The notes under the pieces: generated by a model
What the model was told of the DNA's origin: nothing
Databases searched by the model: none
What the model saw: the letters and a program-made list of their open reading frames with translations, nothing else
In this document: positions 25,759 through 34,285 of the stretch, piece after piece
Layout: the number at the start of each line of letters is the position of its first letter
Numbering within the stretch: the first letter of the stretch is position 1
Source of the DNA: an uncultured Chitinophagaceae bacterium
GTDB taxonomy: Bacteria > Bacteroidota > Bacteroidia > Chitinophagales > Chitinophagaceae
Assembly (NCBI GenBank): GCA_936908745.1
Contig: CAKZFX010000014.1
Coordinates: 124,001-188,000 of the forward strand
Length of the DNA stretch: 64,000 bases
Reading direction: 5' to 3'
Translations under genes and position numbers: made by a program

Positions 25759-27543
25759 TTATTCATATATATCGGCCTGTCTTGATAGTAAGTCACGATA
25801 CTTGTTAAACAGCCTTGATTTCGAGATAAAACCCTTAAATTTTTTGTCTTTATCAAGCACCGGCAGGTACCAGCTTTGCGTTATGTCAAATTTTTCCATG
25901 ATCACATGCATGGAATCGCTGGCCTGGATGATGGCCTTGGGCCTTTTCATGATGGAACGTATGGTTGTTTTTTCAAAAGTATCAGGCAAGAACAATTTTT
26001 GTTTGATATCATTCAGCTCAATGATACCAGCAAATTTTTCTTTTGAATCATGCACCGCAAAAATGTTTTTATCACTTTGCTTGATGATCTCAACAAGATC
26101 GGCCAGTTTTTTATCAATAGCGATGCTTGCATAATCTTCCTGCACAATTTCATCCGGCTCGATAGACGTCAATATATTTTGTTCTTTTTTATGTGTGAAA
26201 ATCTGTCCTTCCAAAGCCAGCTTCTTTGTTTCCATTGAATAACGTTCATAACTTTTTACAATGAAAAAGGAAATGGAAGAAACGATCATCAGCGGTATAA
26301 ACAACTCATAGCCATTGGTGATTTCAGCGATCAAAAAGATAGCCGTCAGCGGGCAATACATCACACCGCTTAATACACCGGCCATACCTACCAAACTGAA
26401 ATTGCCTTGCGGAATTTTAAACCACGGTGTATTATTTATTAATGCGGAAAAAGAAAAACCCAGGTAAGAACCCGTGAAAAGGGAAGGAGCGAAATTGCCA
26501 CCGTTGCCACCACTGCCAATCGTGATCGCGGCTGCAATGGGTTTAAATAAAAAAACCAATAAAGTAAAAGCCACCAATCCCCAGTTGTCGCCAAGCAACT
26601 CAAAGAGCTTTGTATTTTCTGTCAGTGTGTACACAGAATCACCGGCCACGAGTTTTACGCTTTCATACCCTTCGCCAAACAATGGCGGAAAAATAAAGAA
26701 CAGGGCCGCCAGTAATACACCACCCATCAATGCTTTTGCATAGCGGTTTACCTTCCAGTTTTTCAACCGGCTTTCGGTGCGTTTAAACACCCTTGCATAA
26801 TACAACGACACAAAACCTGCTGTAATGCCCAGCAGGATATAAAAAGGCACGTTGTGGTAATTAAAGGTTTCTTTCAGGGTAAAATTGAACAAAATACTTT
26901 CGTCCAAAATGATCTTGGAACAAAGCACGCCGATAACAGAAGAAATGATCAGCGGGATAAAATAGCTGACAATCGTTTCAGCCAGCAGCACTTCCACGGC
27001 GAAAATAACACCGGCGATCGGTGCATTGAACACAGCAGAAATACCGGCCGCAGCGCCACAGGCAATCAATAAAGTACGTTCTGAATAATTGAGTTCGCTG
27101 ATACGGGCAATATTGGAACCAATAGCCGAGCCTGTGGCCACAATCGGCGCTTCCAGTCCCGCCGAGCCGCCTAAACCAACGGTAATCGAACTGGTAACGA
27201 TATGCTGGTATGTATGACGAAACGGAATAAAAGAGGCGCCTCTTGCAATAAAGCGCAGCACCATTGCGATACCTTTTTCAATATAATCACTGAAAAAACG
27301 GTGTACTAAAAATGCGGTAATAATTAAACCAACTGCAGGGAAAAACAGGTACGCATAATCCGAAACAGGCAACGTTTCAATCGTCGTTTGCAGGTAATGC
27401 ACCAATATTTTAAGACCCACTGCGGCTAAACCAGACACCAGCCCCACCAATGTAGCCACCAGCATGATAAACTGGACACGGCTAAGCCTTGTCCGCAACC
27501 GCTGGAGTATAAATTGATATACTTTTTTCGTTTCCTTAATCAT
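25759..27543 (-). CDS. CLC chloride channel/transporter with CBS domains
   Basis: The 594-residue protein has the CLC core motifs: SAGLEAPIVATGSAIGSN (about residues 128-145, the GxExP gate segment with its Glu), GGNGGNFAPSLFTGSYLG (about 343-360) and repeated hydrophobic helices. A C-terminal cytosolic part after about residue 450 has two CBS-like units (DYASIAIDKKLADLVEII...; IRSIMKRPKAIIQASDSMHVIM). The gating Glu suggests proton coupling, but whether it is channel or exchanger cannot be settled. It is a single gene with a TATCTTTG box 23 bases upstream. Confidence 0.93.
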   Translation of the reverse strand: MIKETKKVYQFILQRLRTRLSRVQFIMLVATLVGLVSGLAAVGLKILVHYLQTTIETLPVSDYAYLFFPAVGLIITAFLVHRFFSDYIEKGIAMVLRFIARGASFIPFRHTYQHIVTSSITVGLGGSAGLEAPIVATGSAIGSNIARISELNYSERTLLIACGAAAGISAVFNAPIAGVIFAVEVLLAETIVSYFIPLIISSVIGVLCSKIILDESILFNFTLKETFNYHNVPFYILLGITAGFVSLYYARVFKRTESRLKNWKVNRYAKALMGGVLLAALFFIFPPLFGEGYESVKLVAGDSVYTLTENTKLFELLGDNWGLVAFTLLVFLFKPIAAAITIGSGGNGGNFAPSLFTGSYLGFSFSALINNTPWFKIPQGNFSLVGMAGVLSGVMYCPLTAIFLIAEITNGYELFIPLMIVSSISFFIVKSYERYSMETKKLALEGQIFTHKKEQNILTSIEPDEIVQEDYASIAIDKKLADLVEIIKQSDKNIFAVHDSKEKFAGIIELNDIKQKLFLPDTFEKTTIRSIMKRPKAIIQASDSMHVIMEKFDITQSWYLPVLDKDKKFKGFISKSRLFNKYRDLLSRQADIYE

Positions 27544-27566
27544 TAAGGGATAATTAGACTAAGGGG

Positions 27567-27574
27567 CAAAGATA
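27567..27574 (-). promoter_or_regulatory. -7 box TATCTTTG of the CLC gene
   Basis: The plus strand shows CAAAGATA, 23 bases upstream of the CLC ATG. Confidence 0.55.
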
Positions 27575-27608
27575 AGGCTACTGTTTTTTTTAAGGGGTTT
27601 TACTGTAA

Positions 27609-28418
27609 TCAGCGATTATCGTTCAACACGACACTCTTCTTTGTCTTCGCAGGATCATATACAAAACGCACCCTTGCGCTTTTGGCCTCGGTAGAGCTTA
27701 GTGTAAGACGGTAATAATCTTCACCCGCATTCACCACTAACACAGCGGTATTCGGCGGAATAGTGCCAACATTTTCGGCAACCATTTCCACTTCGTGAAA
27801 AGGATTGGCTTCATCAATGCGTATATGCGTGGTGATGGGTTTAGTGGTCAGGCGCTGATGCGATAACACCACACGCCCATCCACTTTTATCGTAATAGAA
27901 TCGCCGTCCACTTCGGCATTATCATAAAAATCGAGACGGATAGCACCTGTGTCCACTTTCATTTCCGGAATTTCTTTAAAAGCGGATTCACGCACTCTGG
28001 TTAATACGATTTCGCCGATACTGCAATCCGTGTTGCTGTTTAATACTTTTCCACCCCAGCGGCCGGACAAGGTTTCCACGTTGCCTTCTTTGCTGTATTG
28101 CAGCACAAAATCTTTAATGCAGATCACACAACGAAAGGGAATATGGTAAGTGGTTACGATTCCTTCGTTTACAACCAGTCTCTTTTTTTCAAAATCAAAA
28201 CGGCCGGTAAAATCCTTCTTTACATAATTATCAATATCCTGGTAATGGTAGGAATCACCTTTGGCGGAAACACCATCCATTGTTATCTGCAACTCAATAT
28301 TATTCTGGGTAAAACAGCCTTTCATATTCAGGTTGCCTTTCCAGAAACCTGTAAGGTTTTGGGCAGGCGAAAAATAGGCGAATGCCATGGCTATTAGGAA
28401 GAAGCTGATCCTTTTCAC
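27609..28418 (-). CDS. Secreted hypothetical protein with GTG start
   Basis: About 269 residues from the GTG at 28418 (VKRISFFLIAMAFAYFSPAQ signal peptide); a TTG two codons further up is also possible. The mature part starts with a lipocalin/TANK-like strand pattern NLTGFWKGNLNM and then a calycin-like set of strands (about residues 25-150). The second half (DFYDNAEVDGDSITIKVDGRVV; EVEMVAENVGTIPPNTAVLVV) resembles a beta-sandwich found in other Bacteroidota secreted proteins. No function recognised. No ATG occurs before the signal peptide core. Confidence 0.7.
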   Translation of the reverse strand: MKRISFFLIAMAFAYFSPAQNLTGFWKGNLNMKGCFTQNNIELQITMDGVSAKGDSYHYQDIDNYVKKDFTGRFDFEKKRLVVNEGIVTTYHIPFRCVICIKDFVLQYSKEGNVETLSGRWGGKVLNSNTDCSIGEIVLTRVRESAFKEIPEMKVDTGAIRLDFYDNAEVDGDSITIKVDGRVVLSHQRLTTKPITTHIRIDEANPFHEVEMVAENVGTIPPNTAVLVVNAGEDYYRLTLSSTEAKSARVRFVYDPAKTKKSVVLNDNR

Positions 28419-28487
28419 AAGCAAAAATTACTAAAGAATAGCCATCGGAAATGTGAAAGTTTGGTAAACGGCAGGAAAGGCCACAGA

Positions 28488-28507
28488 CCTGCCTGCCGGC
28501 AGGCAGG
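28488..28507. repeat. 20-bp perfect palindrome CCTGCCTGCCGGCAGGCAGG
   Basis: A perfect 20-bp palindrome lying in a degenerate CCACAGA...GCCACAGAG repeat (28480-28535). Related palindromes are at 32545, 35309 and 44457. Confidence 0.9.
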
Positions 28508-28648
28508 GAGCCGCCGAGAAAAGGAGAGCCACAGAGATATTAAGTCAGAATTGTGAAGTACGAATTACGATTTAACAAGGATGCCGCGAAGCCGTCAGAC
28601 TTTTCCATAAGTACGACAACTATAAACCAAAAACTCTAAACTTCTTCG

Positions 28649-28656
28649 TATCTTTG
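28649..28656 (+). promoter_or_regulatory. -7 box TATCTTTG before prfB
   Basis: Exact TAnnTTTG match ending 5 bases before the prfB ATG at 28662. Confidence 0.6.
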
Positions 28657-28661
28657 TATTT

Positions 28662-29754
28662 ATGACAATCGAAAAATTACAGGATATGCGGTCCCGCATT
28701 GCCGGGATAAGGAGGTTTCTTTGACGTCGAGAACCGACAACAAAAGATAGCCGAAGACAAACAACTTTCTCTGAGTCCCGGTTTCTGGGACGATAATAAG
28801 CGGGCAACAGAAATTCTGAAAAACATCAAGCTCAACGAGTATTGGGTTAATCTCTATGAGAGTGCCAATACAGCCGTCGAGGACTTTGCTGTATTATTTG
28901 AATTCTGGAAAAGTGGCGATGCTTCCGAAGAGGAAACCAAGGAAGCGTTCAACAAAGGCATTGAAATGCTGGACGACGCCGAATTTAAAGCCACGCTGAA
29001 TGAGCCGGAAGACGAATTGCCTGCTGTATTGCAGATCAACTCAGGCGCAGGAGGTACCGAAAGCCAGGACTGGGCCGAAATGCTGGCACGTATGTACCGC
29101 ATGTATGGCGAAAAACAAGGCTGGAAAGTAACAGAACTGGACTGGGTATATGGTGATGGCGCTGGTATCAAAACAGCCACGCTGCAATTTGATGGCGAAT
29201 TTGCTTATGGCTTCCTGAAAGCCGAAAGCGGTGTGCACCGTTTGGTGCGTATTTCACCCTTTGACAGCAATGCCCGCCGGCATACTTCTTTCTGTTCCGT
29301 GTTTGTGTACCCGCTTGTGGATGATACGATCAATATCGAGATCAAAGACAGCGAAGTGAAAATGGAAACCGCCCGGAGTGGTGGCGCCGGTGGCCAGAAC
29401 GTAAACAAGGTGGAAACAAAAGTGTTTTTGACACACCTTGCCACGGGCATTACGGTGGTATGCCAAACAGAAAGAACACAGCTTGGCAACCGTGAAAAAG
29501 CCATGCAGATGCTGAAAAGCCGTTTGTATGAAGAAGAATTGCGCAAACGCAATGAACTGAAAGATGCAGCCAATGCCAACAAGAAAAAAATCGAGTGGGG
29601 CAGCCAGATACGCAGCTATGTGTTCCATCCGTATAAAATGATCAAAGATCACCGTACCGACTTTGAAGTCGGCAACGTGCAGCCGGTGATGGACGGCGAC
29701 CTGGATGGTTTTATCAAAGCCTACCTGATGAGTGAAAAAGAAACACAGGAATAA
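28662..29754 (+). CDS. prfB: Peptide chain release factor 2 with programmed +1 frameshift
   Basis: RF2 recognises UGA/UAA and triggers peptide release. The first 20 codons end at an in-frame TGA (28722-28724). Just before it stands the classic frameshift signal: AGGAGG (28710-28715), TTT, then CTTTGAC. Skipping T28722 gives join(28662..28721, 28723..29754), 363 residues, the normal RF2 length, continuing DVENRQQKIAED. The stop-recognition tripeptide SPF occurs in RISPFDSNARRHTSF and the catalytic GGQ in SGGAGGQNVNK. A start at the later ATG (28966) would remove domain 1, so it is rejected. RF2 shortage favours the shift, giving autoregulation (known for the family). Confidence 0.97.
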
Positions 29755-29762
29755 AAAATAAA

Positions 29763-29797
29763 AAAGGGCCGTCTCGTTTCAAGCAAGACGGCCCTTT
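29763..29797 (+). terminator. Terminator of prfB
   Basis: AAAGGGCCGTCT (29763-29774) pairs with AGACGGCCCTTT (29786-29797), 11-base loop, 9 bp after the stop. Confidence 0.8.
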
Positions 29798-29946
29798 GTG
29801 TTAAGGTATAGGGAGGTTTTTCATTCCATGTGTGTAGTAATAATCCGGCAGGTCAAAACCTGTGTACTAAAATTATTTACTTATCACATGTAAGACAATC
29901 CATGTTTACACTTAAAATACATTTATTTGATTATTGTCAAAGCTGT

Positions 29947-29954
29947 TACTTTTG
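29947..29954 (+). promoter_or_regulatory. -7 box TACTTTTG upstream of pruA
   Basis: TAnnTTTG match 88 bases before the pruA ATG, leaving a leader that contains a nine-codon frame (29966-29995, MNSAGPGLL). Confidence 0.45.
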
Positions 29955-30042
29955 CAGCTGAAAGCATGAACTCTGCCGGGCCTGGATTGTTATAAAGAAA
30001 GTTGATGCAAAAAATACATTTACTATCGCTAAAAAATAACAC

Positions 30043-31674
30043 ATGAGTATCGGAACATTTTCTTACCCTATGCCTGTTAATGAGCCCGTTTTGAACTATG
30101 CACCGGGTTCGGCCGAAAAGAAGCGTTTGAAAGAAGTGCTGGCTGAATTAAAAAAAGAACAGGCAGACGTGCCAATGTATATCGGTAGCAAAGAAGTGCG
30201 GACCAATAAAAAAGTAACGATGCATCCGCCGCATGAAACCAAACATACCCTCGGTTTCTTTCATGCCGGTGAAGAAAAACATGTGACACAAGCGATCGAA
30301 GCGGCATTGGCTGCCAAAGAAAGCTGGGCTGCGATGAGTTGGGAAAACAGGGCGGGCATTTTCTTAAAAGCCGCAGACCTGATTGCAACAAAATACCGTC
30401 CTTACATGAACGGAACCACGATGTTGGGACAAAGCAAAAACGCTTACCAGGCCGAAATTGACTCCGCCTGCGAAATCATCGACTTCCTGCGTTTTAATGT
30501 TCATTATCTCTCTGAAATCTATAAACAACAACCGATCAGCGGACCCGGCATGCACAATCGCCTTGAATATCGCCCGCTGGAAGGATTTGTATTGGCCGTA
30601 ACGCCTTTCAATTTCACCGCTATTGGTGGCAACCTGCCAACTTCTGCTGCTATGTGTGGCAACGTGGTGGTATGGAAACCAGCCAACACACAGGTGTATT
30701 CAGCGCAAATGTTTATGCGCATTCTAAAAGAAGCGGGTTTGCCCGATGGCGTTATCAACCTGATTTATGTGGATGGCCCCACCATCGGCCGTGTTTGTTT
30801 TAATCACCGCGACTTTGCGGGTGTTCACTTTACAGGTTCTACGGGTGTATTTAATAATATGTGGGAGACGATTGGCAAGAATATGTCAATGTATAAATCG
30901 TATCCACGCATCGTTGGCGAAACAGGTGGTAAAGACTTCGTGGTGGCCCATAAATCTGCCAACCCAGATGTGGTGGCCACAGCTTTGTTGCGTGGTGCGT
31001 TTGAATTCCAGGGACAAAAATGTTCGGCTGCTTCAAGAGCTTATATCCCTTCCAACATTGCGGAAGAAGTGAAAAAGAAAGTCATTGCAGGCGTAAAGAG
31101 CTTCAAAATGGGAACCGTGGAAGACTTCACCAACTTTGTAAACGCGGTAATTGACGAAAAAAGTTTCGACAAGATCAAAGCCTATATCGACAACGCTAAA
31201 AAAGATAAGAAAGCCGAGATTTGGGTAGGCGGCAAATGCGATAAAAAAGAAGGTTACTTTATTCAGCCAACAGTTATCGAAGCCAAAGACCCGAACTATG
31301 TGACCATGTGCGAAGAAATCTTCGGACCAGTCCTGACAATATATGTGTATCCTGCCAACAGTTTTGAAAAAACACTGGAACTGGTGGACAGAACATCACC
31401 TTATGCGCTGACGGGTTCTATCATTGCGCAGGACAGGGCAGCAGTGGAACTGGCGACCAATAAACTAAGAAACGCAGCGGGTAACTTTTATATCAATGAT
31501 AAGCCAACGGGTGCCGTTGTAGGCCAGCAGCCATTTGGCGGTGCAAGAGCAAGTGGTACGAATGATAAAGCGGGTTCTATCCTGAACCTGTACCGCTGGT
31601 TAAGTGCAAGAACCATCAAGGAAACATTTAACCCGCCAACTGATTACGGCTATCCATTTATGCAGGAAAAATAA
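30043..31674 (+). CDS. pruA: L-glutamate gamma-semialdehyde (P5C) dehydrogenase
   Basis: The 543-residue NAD+-dependent aldehyde dehydrogenase oxidises glutamate semialdehyde to glutamate in proline breakdown. Family signs: VTPFNFTAIGGNLPTSAA with the conserved Asn, HFTGSTGVF cofactor loop, GETGGKDFVV with the general-base Glu, and the nucleophile in FQGQKCSAASRAY. Length and order match the single-domain P5CDH of Bacteroidota; no PRODH domain is fused and none is adjacent. The outer-membrane barrel gene starts 6 bp after the stop, probably cotranscribed by chance of spacing. Confidence 0.95.
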   Translation: MSIGTFSYPMPVNEPVLNYAPGSAEKKRLKEVLAELKKEQADVPMYIGSKEVRTNKKVTMHPPHETKHTLGFFHAGEEKHVTQAIEAALAAKESWAAMSWENRAGIFLKAADLIATKYRPYMNGTTMLGQSKNAYQAEIDSACEIIDFLRFNVHYLSEIYKQQPISGPGMHNRLEYRPLEGFVLAVTPFNFTAIGGNLPTSAAMCGNVVVWKPANTQVYSAQMFMRILKEAGLPDGVINLIYVDGPTIGRVCFNHRDFAGVHFTGSTGVFNNMWETIGKNMSMYKSYPRIVGETGGKDFVVAHKSANPDVVATALLRGAFEFQGQKCSAASRAYIPSNIAEEVKKKVIAGVKSFKMGTVEDFTNFVNAVIDEKSFDKIKAYIDNAKKDKKAEIWVGGKCDKKEGYFIQPTVIEAKDPNYVTMCEEIFGPVLTIYVYPANSFEKTLELVDRTSPYALTGSIIAQDRAAVELATNKLRNAAGNFYINDKPTGAVVGQQPFGGARASGTNDKAGSILNLYRWLSARTIKETFNPPTDYGYPFMQEK

Positions 31675-31679
31675 GCCCG

Positions 31680-32231
31680 ATGATGGTACAACGAATAGCA
31701 GCAGTTGCATTGCTGGCAATGATCGGGTACACCGCTAAAGCCCAGGTAACACAGGGTAGCTTTTTAGCCGGGGGATCTTTATCATTTTCATCGGAGAAAT
31801 ATTCGGAGGGTGGTACAGCTAAAAACAGGTTGACCATTGCACCCAATGCCGGCTACTTCTTTATAGATAAACTGGCGGGCGGTTTGAAAACCTCGTTTAG
31901 CAGTTATAAAGCCGATGGCGATAGCTATACCAACTTTGCAGCAGGGCCATTTGCCCGCTATTACTTCCTCCCGGTTGAAAAGAAAACAAACGTTTTGCTG
32001 GAAGGCAGTTTTTTATTCGGCAGTGAAAAATATGATGGCTTTGAAGCCGAAGGAAAAACACAGATAGGAATTGCCGCAGGACCTGCTTTTTTCCTGAATC
32101 AATTTGTAGCGGTAGAAGCATTGCTGGGCTGGCAATCGGTAAAACATAAAGACGATGCCGGGCGATACAATAACTTCGGACTTTCCATCGGTTTCCAGGT
32201 GCATTTAAGTGGAAAAAAGAAGATGAAATAG
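31680..32231 (+). CDS. Outer-membrane beta-barrel protein
   Basis: The 183-residue protein has signal peptide MMVQRIAAVALLAMIGYTAKAQ, then eight or so alternating strands (GSFLAGGSLSFSSEKYS, RLTIAPNAGYFFIDKLAGGL, FAAGPFARYYFLP, VLLEGSFLFGSEKY, IGIAAGPAFFLNQFVAVEALLGWQ). It ends NNFGLSIGFQVHLSGKKKMK, a typical amphipathic closing strand with basic tail. This is the OmpX/OmpA-barrel-like class; function unknown. Confidence 0.85.
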   Translation: MMVQRIAAVALLAMIGYTAKAQVTQGSFLAGGSLSFSSEKYSEGGTAKNRLTIAPNAGYFFIDKLAGGLKTSFSSYKADGDSYTNFAAGPFARYYFLPVEKKTNVLLEGSFLFGSEKYDGFEAEGKTQIGIAAGPAFFLNQFVAVEALLGWQSVKHKDDAGRYNNFGLSIGFQVHLSGKKKMK

Positions 32232-32234
32232 TGG

Positions 32235-32426
32235 TTTCCCACAAAGACACAAAGAATCACAACGATTAAAGGCCACTGAGAAACAGAGGATCACAGAGAA
32301 ATACAAACCTGTAATAAATTTACCCGCTTTAAAAGACTCACGACTCATGACTCATGACTCATGACTCACGACTCATGACTCACGGCTAAAGACTCTCTCT
32401 GCCAAACTCTTTTTCTCTGCGGTAAA
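32235..32426. repeat. Composite repeat, partner of an inverted copy at 44281-44436
   Basis: Order of blocks: TTTCCCACAAAG...CACAAAGAATCACAA, AAAGGCCACTGAGAAACAG, ATACAAACCTGTAATAAATTTACCC, seven GACTCA(T/C) heptamers (32335-32383), then GGCTAAAGACTCTCTCTG and TTTTTCTCTGCGGTAAAA. The same blocks occur in the opposite orientation at 44281-44436 with only three heptamers. Confidence 0.85.
32335..32383. repeat. Seven tandem GACTCAT/GACTCAC heptamers
   Basis: Units in order: GACTCAC, GACTCAT x3, GACTCAC, GACTCAT, GACTCAC, with no gaps. The inverted homologue at 44333-44353 has three units. Confidence 0.9.
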
Positions 32427-32616
32427 AAAGCACCTTACTATGTGATGCTATGTTTCTATGCACCTATGTGGTTAAAATAGTTTCCAACAGAGAAACAAAG
32501 AATCACACAGCATACTTAATAAAAGCTTTGTGTTCCTCCGTGCCCCTGTTTACCGGCAGGCAGGTTTGTGGGAAAAATCCAGATCGCTTTGATTACTTTT
32601 ACAAAAAACAAACCAG
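32427..32616. repeat. Mixed repeat block upstream of pyrR
   Basis: ACTATGTGATGCTATGTTTC and CACCTATGTGGTTAAAAT are the reverse complement of the ACCACATAGGAGCATAG family at 58350. A further piece (CAACAGAGAAACAAAGAATC ... TTTGTGGGAAA) follows, interrupted at 32545-32564 by the 20-bp palindrome CCTGTTTACCGGCAGGCAGG. No gene is visible in the 385-bp gap. Confidence 0.75.
32545..32564. repeat. 20-bp palindrome, variant CCTGTTTACCGGCAGGCAGG
   Basis: Member of the family at 28488; two positions pair as T-G and one A-C mismatch occurs, so it still folds as RNA. Confidence 0.8.
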
Positions 32617-33126
32617 TTGAAACCTGTTCTCTCTGCCCAAAATTTAGGAATCACGATCAAACGTTTAGCGCACCAGGTGCTGGAAAACAGCGACAGCCTT
32701 GAAAACACGGTTTTGATTGGCTTGCAGCCAAGAGGTGTGTTCATGTCCGACCGCATTGTGGAAGAAATAAAAAAAGAACTCCCCGGTCAGAAAATACAAT
32801 ACGGCAAACTGGACATCACTTTTTACCGTGATGATATCCGTAAAGAACTCCATGTGGCCAACCAGACCGATATTCCTTTTTCTATTGAGGATAAAAGAGT
32901 GGTGCTGATAGACGACGTACTATATACTGGTCGCACCATCCGTGCGGCGCTGGATGCTTTGCTGGACTTTGGCCGTCCGCAAAAAGTAGAGCTTTGTGTA
33001 CTGATCGATCGCCGTTTCAGCCGCCAACTGCCCATTCAACCCGATTATGCGGGCAAATCCATTGATTCTATGATCTCGCAAAAGGTAAAAGTGGAGTGGG
33101 ATAAAATGGAAGTCGTTTTGTATTAA
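32617..33126 (+). CDS. pyrR: PyrR-type uracil phosphoribosyltransferase / pyr regulator
   Basis: The 169-residue protein has the PRPP-binding loop VVLIDDVLYTGRTIRAALD (about residues 93-111) and the upstream LIGLQPRGVFMSDRI segment, typical of PyrR. In Bacillus PyrR binds pyr mRNA leaders and has some UPRT activity; RNA regulation in Bacteroidota is not proven. The start is TTG at 32617 (LKPVLSAQNLG): no ATG occurs before the conserved region. A TACTTTTA box (one base off TAnnTTTG) lies 15 bases before it. It precedes pyrB on the same strand. Confidence 0.9.
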   Translation: MKPVLSAQNLGITIKRLAHQVLENSDSLENTVLIGLQPRGVFMSDRIVEEIKKELPGQKIQYGKLDITFYRDDIRKELHVANQTDIPFSIEDKRVVLIDDVLYTGRTIRAALDALLDFGRPQKVELCVLIDRRFSRQLPIQPDYAGKSIDSMISQKVKVEWDKMEVVLY

Positions 33127-33132
33127 AATTTA

Positions 33133-33233
33133 ACCACAAAGCACACAGCGAAAAAACGGGTCACAGAGAGCACAAAGTCGTGAATGGAATTAACCTTGTG
33201 TACTTTGTGTAAACCTTTGTGTCCTCTGTGGTT
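33133..33233. repeat. ACCACAAAG-family intergenic inverted repeat
   Basis: Starts ACCACAAAGCACACAG, ends GTGTCCTCTGTGGTT, with spacer TGAATGGAATTAACC that resembles the spacer of the copies at 358 and 502. It fills most of the pyrR-pyrB gap. Confidence 0.8.
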
Positions 33234-33278
33234 TTCTGACTATTTTCCGGTTGCCGTACTCCGTATTGGTCTATGCTT

Positions 33279-33286
33279 TATCTTTG
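33279..33286 (+). promoter_or_regulatory. -7 box TATCTTTG before pyrB
   Basis: Exact match ending 7 bases before the pyrB ATG at 33294, so pyrB probably has its own promoter despite following pyrR. Confidence 0.55.
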
Positions 33287-33293
33287 ATCTTTA

Positions 33294-34220
33294 ATGCAAC
33301 TATCCACTCGACATTTACTCGGCATTAAAGACCTCACCCCGGCTGATATTTCCCTTATTTTACAAACGGCAGAGCAATTCAAGGAAGTTTTACAACGTCC
33401 CGTCAAAAAAGTGCCTTCACTGCGTGATATAGTGATCGTCAACCTCTTTTTTGAAAACTCTACCCGTACACGTATCTCTTTTGAACTGGCAGAGAAACGG
33501 CTTTCAGCAGACACAGTGAACTTTACCGCCTCTGCATCTTCCGTGGCCAAAGGAGAAACATTGCTGGATACCGTCAACAACATCCTTTCCATGAAAGTGG
33601 ATATGGTGGTGATGCGGCACAGCGCCAGCGGCGCCCCGCACTTTTTAGCGCAGCATATCCCCGCCGCGATCATCAATGCGGGCGACGGCATCAACGAACA
33701 CCCGACACAAGGTTTGCTCGACGCTTTCTCCATCAAAGAAAAGCTGGGACAACTGGAAGGAAAAAAAGTGGCCATCATTGGCGATATCATGCACAGCCGT
33801 GTGGCGCAAAGCAATATTTACTTACTGAAAAAAATGGGAGCGGAAGTGACCGTCTGCGGGCCGCCCACATTAATTCCAAAATATATACAAGAAGCACACG
33901 GCATCAACGTGAGCTATGACCTCAAAGAAACCCTGAACTGGTGCGATGTGGCCAACGTACTGCGTATCCAGCTGGAACGTCAAAACCAGGTCTTGTTCTC
34001 TTCATTGCGTGAATACAACCTTGCTTATGGCATCAGCCGGAAACTGCTCGACAGTCTCCATAAAGAGATTGTGATCATGCACCCGGGACCGATCAACCGT
34101 GGTGTGGAACTGGACAGTGATGTGGCGGATAGTAAACAATCCATTATTTTGCAGCAGGTGGAAAACGGCGTAGCGGTGAGAATGGCAGTACTGTATCTTC
34201 TTTCAAATCGAAACAACTAA
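33294..34220 (+). CDS. pyrB: Aspartate carbamoyltransferase catalytic chain
   Basis: The 308-residue enzyme joins carbamoyl phosphate and aspartate in the second step of UMP synthesis. Seen: carbamoyl-phosphate motif FFENSTRTRISFELAEKRL (about residues 50-68), HSASGAPHFLA, HPTQGLLDAF, the aspartate-domain RIQLERQ and HPGPINRGVEL. Length is normal and no regulatory chain (pyrI) is adjacent, fitting the PyrR/class-B-type arrangement. Neighbours pyrR and pyrE support the pathway role. Confidence 0.96.
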   Translation: MQLSTRHLLGIKDLTPADISLILQTAEQFKEVLQRPVKKVPSLRDIVIVNLFFENSTRTRISFELAEKRLSADTVNFTASASSVAKGETLLDTVNNILSMKVDMVVMRHSASGAPHFLAQHIPAAIINAGDGINEHPTQGLLDAFSIKEKLGQLEGKKVAIIGDIMHSRVAQSNIYLLKKMGAEVTVCGPPTLIPKYIQEAHGINVSYDLKETLNWCDVANVLRIQLERQNQVLFSSLREYNLAYGISRKLLDSLHKEIVIMHPGPINRGVELDSDVADSKQSIILQQVENGVAVRMAVLYLLSNRNN

Positions 34221-34221
34221 T

Positions 34222-34285
34222 TAAGTACGATTTACGGTGTACGATGTATGCCGTTTCGTACTTCGTAGCTCAAAACTTCGTACTT
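34222..34285. repeat. AGTACGA-word quasi-palindrome
   Basis: AAGTACGATTTACGG on the left and TTTCGTACTTCGTAG...CTTCGTACTT on the right. It fills the pyrB-coaD gap right up to the coaD start. Confidence 0.6.

Noticed and set aside
28966..29754. Starting prfB at the internal ATG
   Set aside because: It would delete domain 1 of RF2; the upstream frame plus +1 shift gives the full-length protein and the exact frameshift signal is present.
32335..32383. CRISPR-like array
   Set aside because: Seven-base units without spacers; no cas genes anywhere in the window.
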